DNA of 64,000 nt from Catenulispora sp. GP43 (GCF_041260665.1 NZ_JBGCCT010000001.1:186001-250000), one strand, 5' to 3'; shown: positions 27,672 to 35,963, numbered from the stretch's first letter. Notes: a model not told the origin generated them from the sequence alone. Numbers and translations are program-made.

Positions 27672-27773
27672 TCAGCGGCTGCGCCGGTCCAGCGCCTGCT
27701 GCAGCGCCTCGCGGGCGGCGGCGGCCTCGGCGGAGGAGGCGGAGGTGTTCCGGGGACGGCGGGTGCGGGTCAT
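27672..27773 (-). CDS. Possible small basic protein, 33 aa
   Basis: An open frame reading [17 protein letters not shown] and ending [11 protein letters not shown], preceded by a well-placed GGAG site 7 bases before the ATG at 27771-27773. It is upstream of leuB on the same strand, 64 bases from the leuB start. Composition (Arg-rich start, Ala/Glu helix) is compatible with a small coding gene, but short frames with such composition arise by chance in this GC content. No family recognised. Confidence 0.35.
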   Translation of the reverse strand: MTRTRRPRNTSASSAEAAAAREALQQALDRRSR

Positions 27774-28036
27774 GGCGGACTCCAGACAAAGTCTTGATCG
27801 GGGATTGTCGTCGTAAGGGGAGGACGACTCCGAAGGGGTGCCGGAGTACAGCGGAAATGCGACTACCGCGGTAAGGGTGGCCTGCGGCGCAAGGAAAACA
27901 CTAGGACATCCGACTAAATCTTGTCTGCGTCGCGGGCGGATGTTCTTACGATGTGAGACCGCCGCGAAGCGCCCCACTCCGTCCCCGTTCGCCTCCCACA
28001 TGCCGCTTCCGCCCCGGCGGCGAAGAATCAGGAGCT
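27774..28036. other. Divergent intergenic region
   Basis: This gap lies between the possible 33-residue gene or leuB (minus) and the methyltransferase (plus). It is locally AT-richer than its surroundings near 27780-27820 and 27890-27960 (gacaaagtcttgatcgggga; aaatcttgtctg), where promoters for both directions are likely. I cannot assign hexamers with confidence. Confidence 0.3.
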
Positions 28037-28867
28037 ATGAGCCAGGCTCCCGCGCACACCCCCGCCACCGGCGCGCACCAGCCCGAACACCGCCGCGAAC
28101 GCTACGGCGACCGCCTCTTCCGCCCCGAGCGCACCACCACCGAGCTCCCCCGCCTGTCGGCCCTCGCGGCCATGTACGACGACCACACCCACCGCTGCCT
28201 CAGAGCCCTCGGCGTATCCCCCGGATGGAGGTGCCTGGACGTCGGCGCCGGCCCCGGCCACCTGGCCCGCTGGCTGGCCGTCGTGGTGGCGCCCGAGGGC
28301 ACGGTGACGGCGCTGGACCGCAGCACCCGGATGCTGGAGAGCTACGCGAACCCCACGAACCTCGAACCCCTCGAAGCCGACGCCCTGGAGGCGGAGCCCG
28401 GCCAGTACGACCTCGTGCACTGCCGCATCATGCTGATGCACACCCGCCGCCGCGCGGACCTGCTGGCCCGCCTGGCCACCTGGGTCCGCCCCGGCGGCTG
28501 GCTGATGGTCGGCGACGACGTGGACTTCACCACCCACTCCTCCCCGCACGCACCGCTCCGCCAGACCTTCGCCGCGATGCGCCGCATGCTGAACACCACC
28601 ATCGGCACCGACTTCCACTTCGCCCGCGACTACCCCGGCCGCCTGCGCGACCTGCGCCTCACGGACATCGGCGTGGACGCCGCCACCCCGCCACTGCGCG
28701 CCGGCAGCGCCGCGAACGAGTTCTGGCTGCGGACCTGGGACCAGCTGTGGCCGCGGATGGAGCTGGACGAGGCGGTGTACCGGGAGGCGCGGCGGCTGTT
28801 GCAGGACCCCGCGGTGGTGGATCTGTCGCTGACGCACATCACAGCTTGGGGGCGGCGGCCGGGGTAG
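28037..28867 (+). CDS. Class I SAM-dependent methyltransferase
   Basis: A 276-residue Rossmann-fold methyltransferase. Motif I is CLDVGAGPGHLARWL (about 69-83), the acidic end of strand 2 is TALDRSTRM, and the post-I region is EADALEAEPGQYDLVHCRIMLMH. Substrate unknown; the Arg-rich motif-II area HTRRRADLLARLATWVRPGG resembles small-molecule methyltransferases. ATG 28037 has AGGAG only two bases away, tighter than usual, so the true start may be slightly different. It is the only plus-strand gene in the serA-leuB interval. Confidence 0.8.
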   Translation: MSQAPAHTPATGAHQPEHRRERYGDRLFRPERTTTELPRLSALAAMYDDHTHRCLRALGVSPGWRCLDVGAGPGHLARWLAVVVAPEGTVTALDRSTRMLESYANPTNLEPLEADALEAEPGQYDLVHCRIMLMHTRRRADLLARLATWVRPGGWLMVGDDVDFTTHSSPHAPLRQTFAAMRRMLNTTIGTDFHFARDYPGRLRDLRLTDIGVDAATPPLRAGSAANEFWLRTWDQLWPRMELDEAVYREARRLLQDPAVVDLSLTHITAWGRRPG

Positions 28868-28895
28868 GTAGTGGCTTGGTGAGCAGCTGCCACGG

Positions 28896-29108
28896 TCACC
28901 AAAGGTCCCAGTGCGCGCTGTGCCTCGGGCGGGCGTCGGGCTCGCGGAGATCCTCGATGTCGCCGCCGCCTCGGTACACGCTCGCGACGAGCACGCTGTA
29001 GGTATGGAGTCCCGCCCGCGCGCGGCGTTCGAGCCCGTTAGCGTGGACGGCCAGCTCGCTGCGGCGCCGTCCGCGCCAGTACGGCAGCAGGACAAGGCGT
29101 GGCGTCAT
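28896..29108 (-). CDS. Possible small protein, 70 aa
   Basis: The frame starts MTPRLVLLPYWRGRRRSELA after a GGGAGGG site and ends in SAHWDLW. It is convergent with the methyltransferase and lies downstream of serA's terminator. Tyr, Trp and Asp/Glu content is more protein-like than most shadows here. No family recognised; this could still be non-coding. The rest of the 28.87-29.29 kb gap shows only the serA terminator. Confidence 0.35.
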   Translation of the reverse strand: MTPRLVLLPYWRGRRRSELAVHANGLERRARAGLHTYSVLVASVYRGGGDIEDLREPDARPRHSAHWDLW

Positions 29109-29224
29109 GCCCTCCCGGTAACGGACCGGAAGGTGATGATCGGTGCGGGACACGCTGGCTCCCGCTCGGCCGCACTCCCGGCGACCCGTTTCCGCCGCCG
29201 CCCCACACGCCGTCACACGCCGAA

Positions 29225-29251
29225 GGGCGGCCCCGGAACCCGGGACCGCCC
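29225..29251 (-). terminator. serA terminator
   Basis: GGGCGG and CCGCCC outer arms with inner CCCGG/CCGGG pairing around a 3-base loop, 41 bases past the serA stop. One internal mismatch, no U-run. Confidence 0.65.
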
Positions 29252-29291
29252 ATCACAGCGCTCTGTCTCACCGGCTCGCCGCCGGCGGACC

Positions 29292-30899
29292 TCAGTTCTC
29301 CAGCGAGATGCTATGCACCGCCGTCGCGCCGATGGCGGCCTTGATCTCCTCCAGCAGCCCGGCCGGCACGACGGAGTCCACCGTCAGCGCGACCAGCGCC
29401 TCGCCGCCCTTGGCGGCGCGGGCGACCTGCATGCCGCCGATGTTGATGCCGGCCGCGCCCAGGACGCCGCCGAGCTGGCCGACCACGCCGGGGCGGTCGG
29501 TGTAGCGCAGGAAGAGCAGGTGTTCGGCGATGGTGACGTCCAGCTGGAAGCCGTCGACCTCGACGATCTTCTCCACCAGGCGGGGGCCGCTGACGGTGCC
29601 GGAGACCGAGACCACCGTGCCGTCGGCCAGGACGCCGCGGACCGTGGTCATGTTGCGGTAGTCCGGGCTGTCCGAGCTGGTGGTCAGCCGGACCTCCATG
29701 CCGCGCTCGGTGGCCAGCAGCGGGGCGTTCACATAGGACACCGAGTGCTCGACCACGTCGGCGAACACGCCCTTGAGCGCGGCCAGCTCCAGCACCTTCA
29801 CGTCGTGCTGGGTGATCTCGCCGCGGACGATCACGTCCAGCTGCGTGGGCGCGGCTCCGGCCAGCGCGGTGAACACCCGGCCCAGGCGCTCGGCCAGCGG
29901 CAGGCCGGGGCGCACGTCCTCGGCGATGGTGCCGCCCTGCACGTTCACCGCGTCCGGGACCAGCTCGCCGGCCAGCGCCAGGCGCACCGACTTGGCGACG
30001 GCCACGCCGGCCTTCTCCTGGGCCTCGTCGGTGGAGGCGCCCAGGTGCGGGGTCACGACCACCTGGTCCAGGTCGAACAGCGGGGACTCGGTGCACGGCT
30101 CGGTGACGAACACGTCCACGCCCGCGCCGCCGACCCGGCCCTCCTTGATGGCGATGGCCAGCGCGGCCTCGTCCACGATGCCGCCGCGCGCCGCGTTGAT
30201 GATCCGGACGCCCGGCTTCACCTTGGTCAGCGCCTCCTCGCCGATGAGCCCGATGGTCTCCGGGGTCTTGGGCAGGTGCACGGTGATGAAGTCGGACTCG
30301 GCCAGCAGCTCGTCCAGGCTGACGACCTTCGCGCCGAGCTGCCCGGCGCGGGCCGGCTGCACGTAGGGGTCGTAGGCCAGCAGCCGCACGCCGAACGGCG
30401 CCAGCCGCTGCGCGACCAGCTGCCCGATCCGGCCGAAGCCGACGATGCCGACGACCTTGTCGTCCAGCTCCACGCCGGTGAACTTGCTGCGCTCCCACTT
30501 GCCGGACTTCAGCGAGGAGTTGGCCCGGGGGATGTGCCGCGCGGTGGCCAGCAGCAGCGCGATGGCCAGCTCCGCGGCGGAGGTGATGTTCGAGGTGGGG
30601 GCGTTGACCACCATCACGCCGGCCTTGGTGGCCGCGCCGACGTCGACGTTGTCCAGGCCCACGCCGGCCCGGGCGACCACCTTCAGCTTGCCGGCCACGG
30701 CCAGCGCCTCGGCGTTCACCTGGGTCGCGGAGCGGACCAGCAGGGCGTCGGCCTCGGGCAGCGCGGCCAGCAGCTCGGCGCGGTCGGCGCCGTTGCAGTT
30801 CCGGATCTCGAAATCGGGACCGAGGGCGTCGACGGTGGCCGGGGACAGCTCCTCGGCGATCAGGACGACGGGTTTGGCGGACACCACAGGCTTGGTCAC
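29292..30899 (-). CDS. serA: D-3-phosphoglycerate dehydrogenase
   Basis: A 535-residue enzyme for the first step of serine synthesis, oxidising 3-phosphoglycerate with NAD. It is the long actinobacterial form. The catalytic/nucleotide domain has VGIVGFGRIGQLVAQRL, the substrate Arg in INAARGGIVDEAAL, the catalytic Glu after VTEP, and His in TPHLGASTDEAQEKAG. Then come the intervening regulatory domain (about 320-455) and a C-terminal ACT domain (FLRYTDRPGVVGQLGGVLG) that binds serine. GTG 30897-30899 is chosen by homology (VTKPVV) and an AAGGAAGAG site. Confidence 0.95.
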   Translation of the reverse strand: MTKPVVSAKPVVLIAEELSPATVDALGPDFEIRNCNGADRAELLAALPEADALLVRSATQVNAEALAVAGKLKVVARAGVGLDNVDVGAATKAGVMVVNAPTSNITSAAELAIALLLATARHIPRANSSLKSGKWERSKFTGVELDDKVVGIVGFGRIGQLVAQRLAPFGVRLLAYDPYVQPARAGQLGAKVVSLDELLAESDFITVHLPKTPETIGLIGEEALTKVKPGVRIINAARGGIVDEAALAIAIKEGRVGGAGVDVFVTEPCTESPLFDLDQVVVTPHLGASTDEAQEKAGVAVAKSVRLALAGELVPDAVNVQGGTIAEDVRPGLPLAERLGRVFTALAGAAPTQLDVIVRGEITQHDVKVLELAALKGVFADVVEHSVSYVNAPLLATERGMEVRLTTSSDSPDYRNMTTVRGVLADGTVVSVSGTVSGPRLVEKIVEVDGFQLDVTIAEHLLFLRYTDRPGVVGQLGGVLGAAGINIGGMQVARAAKGGEALVALTVDSVVPAGLLEEIKAAIGATAVHSISLEN

Positions 30900-31142
30900 G
30901 ACAGCTCTTCCTTCACGCAGGTCAGGAGTGAATTCGCCCGGATTCCACGACGCTGTGATGTGGGCTGTACGCGGCTCAGTGTAGACCTTGAGGGCCTCGT
31001 CCCACGTTCGTCGCCGCGTAATGAGACTGCATTTCATCTATACAAGGTGGAGCGCCGAGGGCGCGCCACCGGAGCGCACCGGCCGCGATGGAGCGTGACG
31101 CAGCGCATACAAGGCGGTCTCCGGGCCCGCGCTGGGAAGACG

Positions 31143-31158
31143 TAGCATCGTGTTCATG
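31143..31158 (+). promoter_or_regulatory. Likely -10 element and leaderless start of mrp
   Basis: TAGCAT (31143-31148) lies 7 bases before the ATG at 31156 and no ribosome site is present. This fits the TANNNT-plus-ATG layout of actinobacterial leaderless mRNAs and supports the ATG over the GTG at 31150. No good -35 is visible. Confidence 0.45.
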
Positions 31159-32310
31159 AGTATTGCCGTCGAGCACGGGATCACCGAGGACGCGATCCAC
31201 AGCGCCCTGTCCAAGGTCCAGGACCCGGAGATCCACCGGTCCATCACCGAACTGGACATGGTGAAAGAGGTCCACGTCGCCGCCGACGGCGCCGTGAAGG
31301 TCGCCATCTTCCTCACCGTCGCCAGCTGCCCGATGAAGGACCGGCTGACCAACGACATCAAGCGCGAGGTCGGCACGATCGACGGCGTCACCGCGGTCGA
31401 GGTCGAGCTGGACGTGATGAGCTCCGAGCAGCGCGAGGCGCTCAAGACCAAGCTGCGCGGCGGCCAGGTCGAGCGCGAGATCCCGTTCGCCCAGGCCGGC
31501 AGCCTGACCCGGGTGTACGCGATCGCCTCCGGCAAGGGCGGCGTCGGCAAGTCCTCGGTGACCGTGAACCTGGCCGCGGCGCTGGCCGCGAAGGGCCTGA
31601 AGGTGGGCGTCGTGGACGCCGACATCTACGGCCACTCGATCCCCCGCATGCTCGGCGTGACCGACCCGCCGACCCCGATCGACGACATGATCCTGGCGCC
31701 CACCGCGCCCTCGGGCGTGAAGGTCATCTCCATCGGCATGTTCACCCCGGGCAACTCCCCGGTGGTGTGGCGCGGGCCGATGCTGCACCGCGCGATCCAG
31801 CAGTTCCTGGCCGACGTTTACTGGGGCGACCTGGACATCCTGCTCCTGGACCTGCCCCCGGGCACCGGCGACATCGCCATCTCGGTGGCCCAGCTGGTCC
31901 CGAACGCCGAGATCGTGGTGGTCACCACCCCGCAGCAGGCCGCCGCCGAGGTGGCCGAGCGGGCCGGCACCATCGCCGTGCAGACCCGCCAGCGCATCAC
32001 CGGCGTCATCGAGAACATGTCGTGGATGCCCTGCCCGCACTGCGGCGAGCAGGTCGACGTCTTCGGCAGCGGCGGCGGCCAGACCGTCGCCGAGGCCCTG
32101 ACCCGCGCCACCGGCACCAACGTGCCGGTCCTGGGCCAGGTCCCGATCGACGTCCGGCTGCGCGAGGGCGGCGACAACGGCCAGCCGCTGACCGCCTCCG
32201 ACCCCGACTCCCCCGCGGCCCAGGTGCTCATCGGCATCGCCGACAAGATCGCCACCCGCAGCCGCGGCCTGGTCGGCATGTCGCTGGGCGTCTCGCCGGT
32301 CCGCAAGTAG
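31156..32310 (+). CDS. mrp: Mrp/ApbC-family iron-sulfur cluster carrier ATPase
   Basis: A 384-residue P-loop ATPase of the Mrp/NBP35/ApbC family, which carries and transfers Fe-S clusters. An N-terminal MIP18/DUF59 domain (about 5-90, with SKVQDPEIHRSITELDM and a Cys in VASCPM) precedes the deviant Walker A IASGKGGVGKSS (about 123-134). Further motifs are VVDADIYGHSIP, LLLDLPPGTGD and the cluster-binding pair in MSWMPCPHCGEQ. It is usually essential or important for Fe-S protein maturation in actinobacteria. The alternative GTG start at 31150 adds two residues. Confidence 0.93.
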   Translation: MSIAVEHGITEDAIHSALSKVQDPEIHRSITELDMVKEVHVAADGAVKVAIFLTVASCPMKDRLTNDIKREVGTIDGVTAVEVELDVMSSEQREALKTKLRGGQVEREIPFAQAGSLTRVYAIASGKGGVGKSSVTVNLAAALAAKGLKVGVVDADIYGHSIPRMLGVTDPPTPIDDMILAPTAPSGVKVISIGMFTPGNSPVVWRGPMLHRAIQQFLADVYWGDLDILLLDLPPGTGDIAISVAQLVPNAEIVVVTTPQQAAAEVAERAGTIAVQTRQRITGVIENMSWMPCPHCGEQVDVFGSGGGQTVAEALTRATGTNVPVLGQVPIDVRLREGGDNGQPLTASDPDSPAAQVLIGIADKIATRSRGLVGMSLGVSPVRK

Positions 32311-32347
32311 CGGGTAGTGGCAAGCAGTAAGTAGTACGAGGCCGCCC

Positions 32348-32377
32348 GACCGCATGCCACGAAGAGGGCATGCGGTC
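32348..32377 (+). terminator. mrp terminator
   Basis: Perfect 11-bp stem GACCGCATGCC and GGCATGCGGTC with an 8-base loop, 38 bases after mrp. It covers the apparent ATG of the broken phosphotransferase gene (32370), which suggests that gene is no longer transcribed from mrp. Confidence 0.75.
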
Positions 32378-33229
32378 AGCACCCCCGCTCGGCAACGATC
32401 TGGAAGCCCGGCTCGGCACCCCGAAGCGGCTGCGGATGCTCGCCAGCAGCCCGCGCTCGGACGTCTGGCGCGCCACCTTCGGCGACACCCCGGCGGTGAT
32501 CAAGCACCTGGTCGCCGGCGACGGTGCGGACGACCGTTTCGCGCGCGAGGTCGCAGCGCTGGAAGCCGCGTCAGCCGTGCGGCCGGCGGTGGTGCCGCGG
32601 CTGCTGGGCGCCGACCCTGCGCAGCGCACGCTGGTGACCGAGTACGTCGAGGAGCGCTGCTGAGCCGCCTGTCGGCCCGTTCCTCCCGCGCAGACCTGCT
32701 GCACGGCGACCCCTGCCCGGCCAACGATCTGCACACCGCGGACGGTGTCCGCTTCATCGACTTCGAGCAGGCCTCCCTCGGCGACGGCACCGTCGAGCTG
32801 GCGTACCTCCGCATCGGTTTCCCGACCTGCTGGTGCTCGACCGCCCAGCCGCCGGAACTGCTCGCCGAGGCCGAGACGGTCTACGCGGCGGCGGCCGACC
32901 GCACCATCGACGACCACGAACTCGCCGACGCCTGCATGAGCTGGACGATCCGCGGCGACGCATTGGTCGAGCGCGCGTTCCGCGAGACCGAGGACCACCT
33001 CGCACGTCTGACCGTCGAGGACTGGACGTGGTGGACGGTCAGCGCGCGCGAGCGCCTGGCCCACCGGCTCGGCGCGGTCGACGCGGTCGACGCGGTCGGC
33101 ACGGTCGGCACCGTCGGCGGCTTCGACCGAGGACCGCTCGGCGAGACGGCACGGCTCGCCGGCCGGATGCGCACCGCGATGCTCGAACGCTGGCCGGGGC
33201 TGCGGCCGCTGCCGGCGAAGCGCCCCTGA
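32370..33229 (+). pseudogene. Broken aminoglycoside-phosphotransferase-like gene (frameshift plus internal deletion)
   Basis: Two pieces of one kinase-like gene lie in different frames. The first frame (32370-32663) gives the N-lobe: DVWRATFGDTPAVIKHLV, FAREVAALEAA, and the hinge TLVTEYVEE. It then stops at TGA 32661. The second frame continues directly with LLHGDPCPANDLHTADGVRF and IDFEQASLGDGTVELAYLR, the catalytic and metal-binding loops, to the stop at 33229. In intact APH-family proteins about 70-80 residues separate the hinge from HGD; here about 15 remain. So the core C-lobe helices are lost and the frame is shifted. The C-terminus also has a VDAVDAVGTVGTVGG run encoded by short repeats (33078-33120). 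Not a functional kinase as written. Confidence 0.8.
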
Positions 33230-33262
33230 CAGGCGGTGCGCTCACCGGCCACGGCGCCGGCT

Positions 33263-33739
33263 TTACGAGCTCTTCGGATCCGACGAGACGTTGACGCAGC
33301 CGGAGTCCACGGTCAGGAACATCTGGCTGCCGTCGGTCTCGACGCCGACGAGCAGCGTCCAGTCGCCCTTGCCCAGCGCCGAGGCCCGCGGGTCGCCCGG
33401 CGCCTGCGGCTTCGTCGTGTAGCCCTTCTTCCCCCACTCGGCCGTGATCTGGCCGATGGCCCGCTGCGCGTCCGCCTGGGCGACGTCGAAGTCGACGACC
33501 CGCTGGTACTCGGAACGATGGACGCCCGGCGTCTCCTCGGAACACGGGCTCCACTTGCTGTCCCGCACCGTCTGGGTCACGGCGGGAGTCAGTGCTCCCA
33601 GCGAGTCCGTCACCATCTTGGCGGCGTCGTCCTCGACCGACTTCGGACTGTCGCCGCTGACGCGGCTGCACCCGCCGAGCAGCGGGAGGGTCAGGGCGGC
33701 CGCGGCGATACCCACCGATACAGCCGTACGGAGTCTCAT
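33263..33739 (-). CDS. Secreted lipoprotein, tandem paralogue A
   Basis: A 158-residue lipoprotein. The signal peptide ends with lipobox LLGGC, Cys24. The mature domain has KWSPCSEETPGVHR (about 62-75), a middle VDFDVAQADAQRAIGQ, and DGSQMFLTVDSGCVNVSSDP at the end; the two mature cysteines may form a disulfide. It is clearly paralogous to the next gene upstream, sharing MRLRT, SVED-AAK, WSPCSE-TPGVHR, V-F-V--A and the terminal VSSDPK-S. I do not know the function; small lipoproteins of this plan are common in streptomycetes. Confidence 0.8.
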   Translation of the reverse strand: MRLRTAVSVGIAAAALTLPLLGGCSRVSGDSPKSVEDDAAKMVTDSLGALTPAVTQTVRDSKWSPCSEETPGVHRSEYQRVVDFDVAQADAQRAIGQITAEWGKKGYTTKPQAPGDPRASALGKGDWTLLVGVETDGSQMFLTVDSGCVNVSSDPKSS

Positions 33740-33795
33740 GCTTCCCTTTCATTCCCTGGCGAACACGAACTCGCGGACGGCTACGGCACCGTGCC

Positions 33796-34269
33796 CTACG
33801 AAGTCTTCGGGTCCGACGAGACGTGGACACAGTTGGCGTCCACGCTCAGGAACATCTGACCGTCGTTGTCGAAGCCGACACCAACACTCCAGTCGGCATC
33901 GTTCTTGTAAGGGCGTGCGGAGCGCGTCGGGTTGTTGGGCTCCTGCGGATCCAGGACATAGCCCTGCTTGCCCCAGTAGGCAAGCTCCTGATCGAAGACC
34001 GGCTGCGAAGCAGCCTTGTCGACGCTCAGGTGGATCACCCGTTCATAGCTGAACCGGTGGACGCCCGGTGTGTCCTCCGAACACGGCGACCATTCGGTTC
34101 GCTCGACCGCCTGATTCGGCGCCGGAGTGAGGACCGCCAGCGATTCCGCCGTCAACTTGGCCGCCCTGTCCTCGACAGAGCTCGGCGACGAACCACCAGT
34201 GCCGCCGCAGCCGCCGATTATCAAGACGATCGCGGCACAGCTCATGCATGCAGTCGTACGCAGTCTCAT
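33796..34269 (-). CDS. Secreted lipoprotein, tandem paralogue B
   Basis: A 157-residue lipoprotein with signal peptide MRLRTTACMSCAAIVLIIGG and lipid-attachment Cys21. The mature part mirrors paralogue A: SPSSVEDRAAKLTAESL, TEWSPCSEDTPGVHRFSYER, and QMFLSVDANCVHVSSDPKTS. The pair are separated by 56 bases and arose by tandem duplication. A partial third copy lies just upstream. Function unknown; the surface location is secure. Confidence 0.8.
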   Translation of the reverse strand: MRLRTTACMSCAAIVLIIGGCGGTGGSSPSSVEDRAAKLTAESLAVLTPAPNQAVERTEWSPCSEDTPGVHRFSYERVIHLSVDKAASQPVFDQELAYWGKQGYVLDPQEPNNPTRSARPYKNDADWSVGVGFDNDGQMFLSVDANCVHVSSDPKTS

Positions 34270-34288
34270 GTTCCTTTTCGCTTCGTAG

Positions 34289-34555
34289 CGGGTTCGATGA
34301 CGTCAGAACAGGACCGGATGTCACCCTGGCATACATCGAGATCTCATCGAGTACGCCGACGCTGAGCAGCCAGCGGCCCTTGTCCGGACTGGCCGACACG
34401 CCGAATGTGGGCTCCCAGTTGCGGATGTGAAGACCTCGCGCGAGCCAATAGGCCCGAACCTGCGGCAGAACTTCCTCCATGCGCGAAGGGGCGGCATTGA
34501 GCCTCAACGTGTACTCGAACGCCCACAGCTGAACAGCCGGGGTTTCCGTCTTCAC
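34289..34555 (-). pseudogene. Truncated third lipoprotein paralogue
   Basis: The frame from 34555 reads TETPAVQLWAFEYTLRLN and continues with AYWLARGLHIRNWEP and KGRWLLSVGVLDEISMYARV. It aligns with the C-terminal two thirds of paralogues A and B (TPGVHR..., YWGKQGYV, WSVGVGFDNDGQMFL). The signal peptide, lipobox and WSPC motif are missing. No stop follows the similarity, which ends where the frame runs on into the start of paralogue B. A GTG at 34553-34555 could start a short cytoplasmic product, but a decaying remnant is more likely. Confidence 0.65.
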
Positions 34556-34625
34556 CTGACTGTGGGTGATTGAAATCGGCCCTCACCAGCTGAAACGGCC
34601 AGGGCCCGGTTCTCGCCACAAACAC

Positions 34626-34659
34626 TCGAGGGCCGATCCCCGAAAGGATCGGCCCTCGA
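34626..34659 (-). terminator. Strong terminator downstream of the wblC unit
   Basis: Perfect 14-bp stem TCGAGGGCCGATCC and GGATCGGCCCTCGA with loop ccgaaa. It lies 76 bases after the 50-residue gene and separates the wblC unit from the lipoprotein cluster. Confidence 0.85.
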
Positions 34660-34734
34660 CCTCATCGCTCATCGCCGGCCGGCCATGACCACGGAAAACC
34701 CGCGACCGACGGCTCTGCCCCAGGCGGGACGCTC

Positions 34735-34887
34735 CTAGCTCAGGAACAACCCGGCGAGCGTCCGGCGCGCACGCCGCCCGCTCTCCCTGCGCAGACGGCT
34801 CGCCTCACGCAGCAGGCGCTGGCGCTCGGCCTGGTCGCGCAGCTCTTGTGATCGGTAGCGCGCGGCTTCTTCGTACTGGAATAGCAT
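34735..34887 (-). CDS. Small basic coiled-coil protein, 50 aa
   Basis: The product starts MLFQYEEAARYRSQELRDQA, continues as an Arg/Glu-rich helix, and ends TLAGLFLS. ATG 34885-34887 has a perfect AAGGAG site 7 bases upstream, so this start is preferred over a longer frame whose ATG overlaps the wblC stop. It follows wblC by 150 bases and precedes a strong terminator, so it is probably the last gene of the wblC transcript. Small proteins of this look occur in streptomycetes; function unknown. Confidence 0.6.
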   Translation of the reverse strand: MLFQYEEAARYRSQELRDQAERQRLLREASRLRRESGRRARRTLAGLFLS

Positions 34888-35039
34888 CTGGAAACTCCTT
34901 GTGGGATCGCCGGTCTCGGCGGTCGCTGAAATCTGTCTCGGGTACTGCTCGAACTTCATGTCCTGCTGTGCCTGCCGCTCTTCTCCGACGCGGTGGCCGG
35001 GGCCCTGCAGCATGCTCTGGCGCGGGAGACCGTGGGTGC

Positions 35040-35381
35040 TCATGCCGGGATCGCAACCTTCTTGGCGGCCTCGACCGCGGCGGCGGCCTCGGCGGCGATC
35101 TGGGCCTCGACCTGGGCGGCGTCCTTGCGGGGACGGCCACGCGGCCGCTTGCGGGCCACGATCGCTCCCTGGACGAAGAGCTCACCGCCCCAGACGCCCC
35201 ACGGCTCCCGGCGCTCGAGGGCGCCGGCCAGGCAGGCCGACTTCACCGGGCACTCGACGCAGATCGCCTTGGCGAACTCGACGTCGGCCGGGGTCTCGGC
35301 GAAGAACACCTCGGGGTCGTAGGCCCGGCAGGGCAGGGTGGTGTCGGTCTGCTCGACGACCGTGTCGAACACGTTCTGCAC
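35040..35381 (-). CDS. whiB7: WhiB-family transcriptional regulator WblC/WhiB7
   Basis: A 113-residue iron-sulfur regulator. The cluster-binding cysteines are C18, C41, C44 and C50; the sigma-factor-contacting turn is EPWGVWGGE (59-67); the AT-hook RGRPRK (81-86) is diagnostic of WhiB7/WblC. An Ala/Lys-rich tail follows. WhiB7 binds the housekeeping sigma factor and AT-rich DNA next to -35 elements, inducing intrinsic resistance to ribosome-targeting antibiotics. Neighbours uvrD2, mrx1, nudC and adnAB match the M. tuberculosis whiB7 locus, supporting orthology. The start is GTG 35379-35381 after a GAGGTG ribosome site. Confidence 0.95.
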   Translation of the reverse strand: MQNVFDTVVEQTDTTLPCRAYDPEVFFAETPADVEFAKAICVECPVKSACLAGALERREPWGVWGGELFVQGAIVARKRPRGRPRKDAAQVEAQIAAEAAAAVEAAKKVAIPA

Positions 35382-35502
35382 TGTGAGTCACCTCGTCAGT
35401 TGTCTTCTCCCGGCGTGAGTTCTTCAGACCGGGTCTTGCGGTACCGCTCCCGTCACGGGGTCACCGTCACGGGCCGTACTGTCGTGCCTTGAGAAACACG
35501 AA

Positions 35503-35534
35503 GGCCGCGGATCCCTTATCGGGATTCCGCGGCC
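35503..35534 (-). terminator. Terminator or attenuator in the wblC upstream region
   Basis: Arms GGCCGCGG-ATCCC and GGGAT-CCGCGGCC with one bulge, followed on the minus strand by TTCGTGTTTCTC. It is 31 bases after the stop of the 132-codon frame and 122 bases before wblC. It can end the upstream transcript or act as the antibiotic-responsive attenuator known in whiB7/wblC leaders of other actinobacteria. Confidence 0.75.
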
Positions 35535-35564
35535 TCAAGTCCTTGCCGGGCTGAAGATGGCTCT

Positions 35565-35963
35565 TCATCCAGGTGGACTGGAGGTGCGGAAGTCCCACAG
35601 GGTCATCGGCTTGCTGCCGTTGTCGCCCTTGCTGCTGTCGTAGTCGCGCTCAGAGGTGCCACTGCCGTCGTTCTGCGGTCGCCCATCGATCTGCGGACGC
35701 TCTTGTCCCAGCCGACCGACATAACCGTGCTGCTCCAGCAGGACCGCGGCCTCACCCAGGGCGACGAGCCCCAGGGACGCCGCCGCGCCGGCCAGGCCGG
35801 CACCGGAGACGGACTCCACCTGCCAGACGGCGGCCGCCGAGCCGAAGCACTCCTGCCCGAACACCACGGGGCAAGCGACGGCGAAGTCCTCGGACGCACG
35901 CAAAACCAGCGCAGGGTTCGTCGCCTGCACGTGGACGGCAGCAATGCCGGTCATGGTCCTCAT
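35565..35963 (-). CDS. 132-residue open frame upstream of wblC
   Basis: ATG 35961-35963 has an excellent AAGGAGG site 9 bases upstream. The product starts MRTMTGIAAVHVQATNPALV. It has a middle hydrophobic Gly/Ala-rich part (SGAGLAGAAASLGLVALGEAAVLL) and a polar tail with SERDYDSSKGDNGSK. I recognise no family. It occupies the place where other actinobacteria have the long wblC leader with a short regulatory frame, and a terminator follows its stop. It may be a real protein, a translated leader, or both. Convergence of signal (ribosome site, composition) makes translation likely. Confidence 0.6.
   Translation of the reverse strand: MRTMTGIAAVHVQATNPALVLRASEDFAVACPVVFGQECFGSAAAVWQVESVSGAGLAGAAASLGLVALGEAAVLLEQHGYVGRLGQERPQIDGRPQNDGSGTSERDYDSSKGDNGSKPMTLWDFRTSSPPG

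Noticed and set aside
34888-35043. Longer 102-residue version of the 50-residue protein starting at the wblC stop
   Set aside because: Although its ATG overlaps the wblC stop, a perfect ribosome site sits before the internal ATG at 34887, and the extra N-terminus shows no domain. It remains possible.
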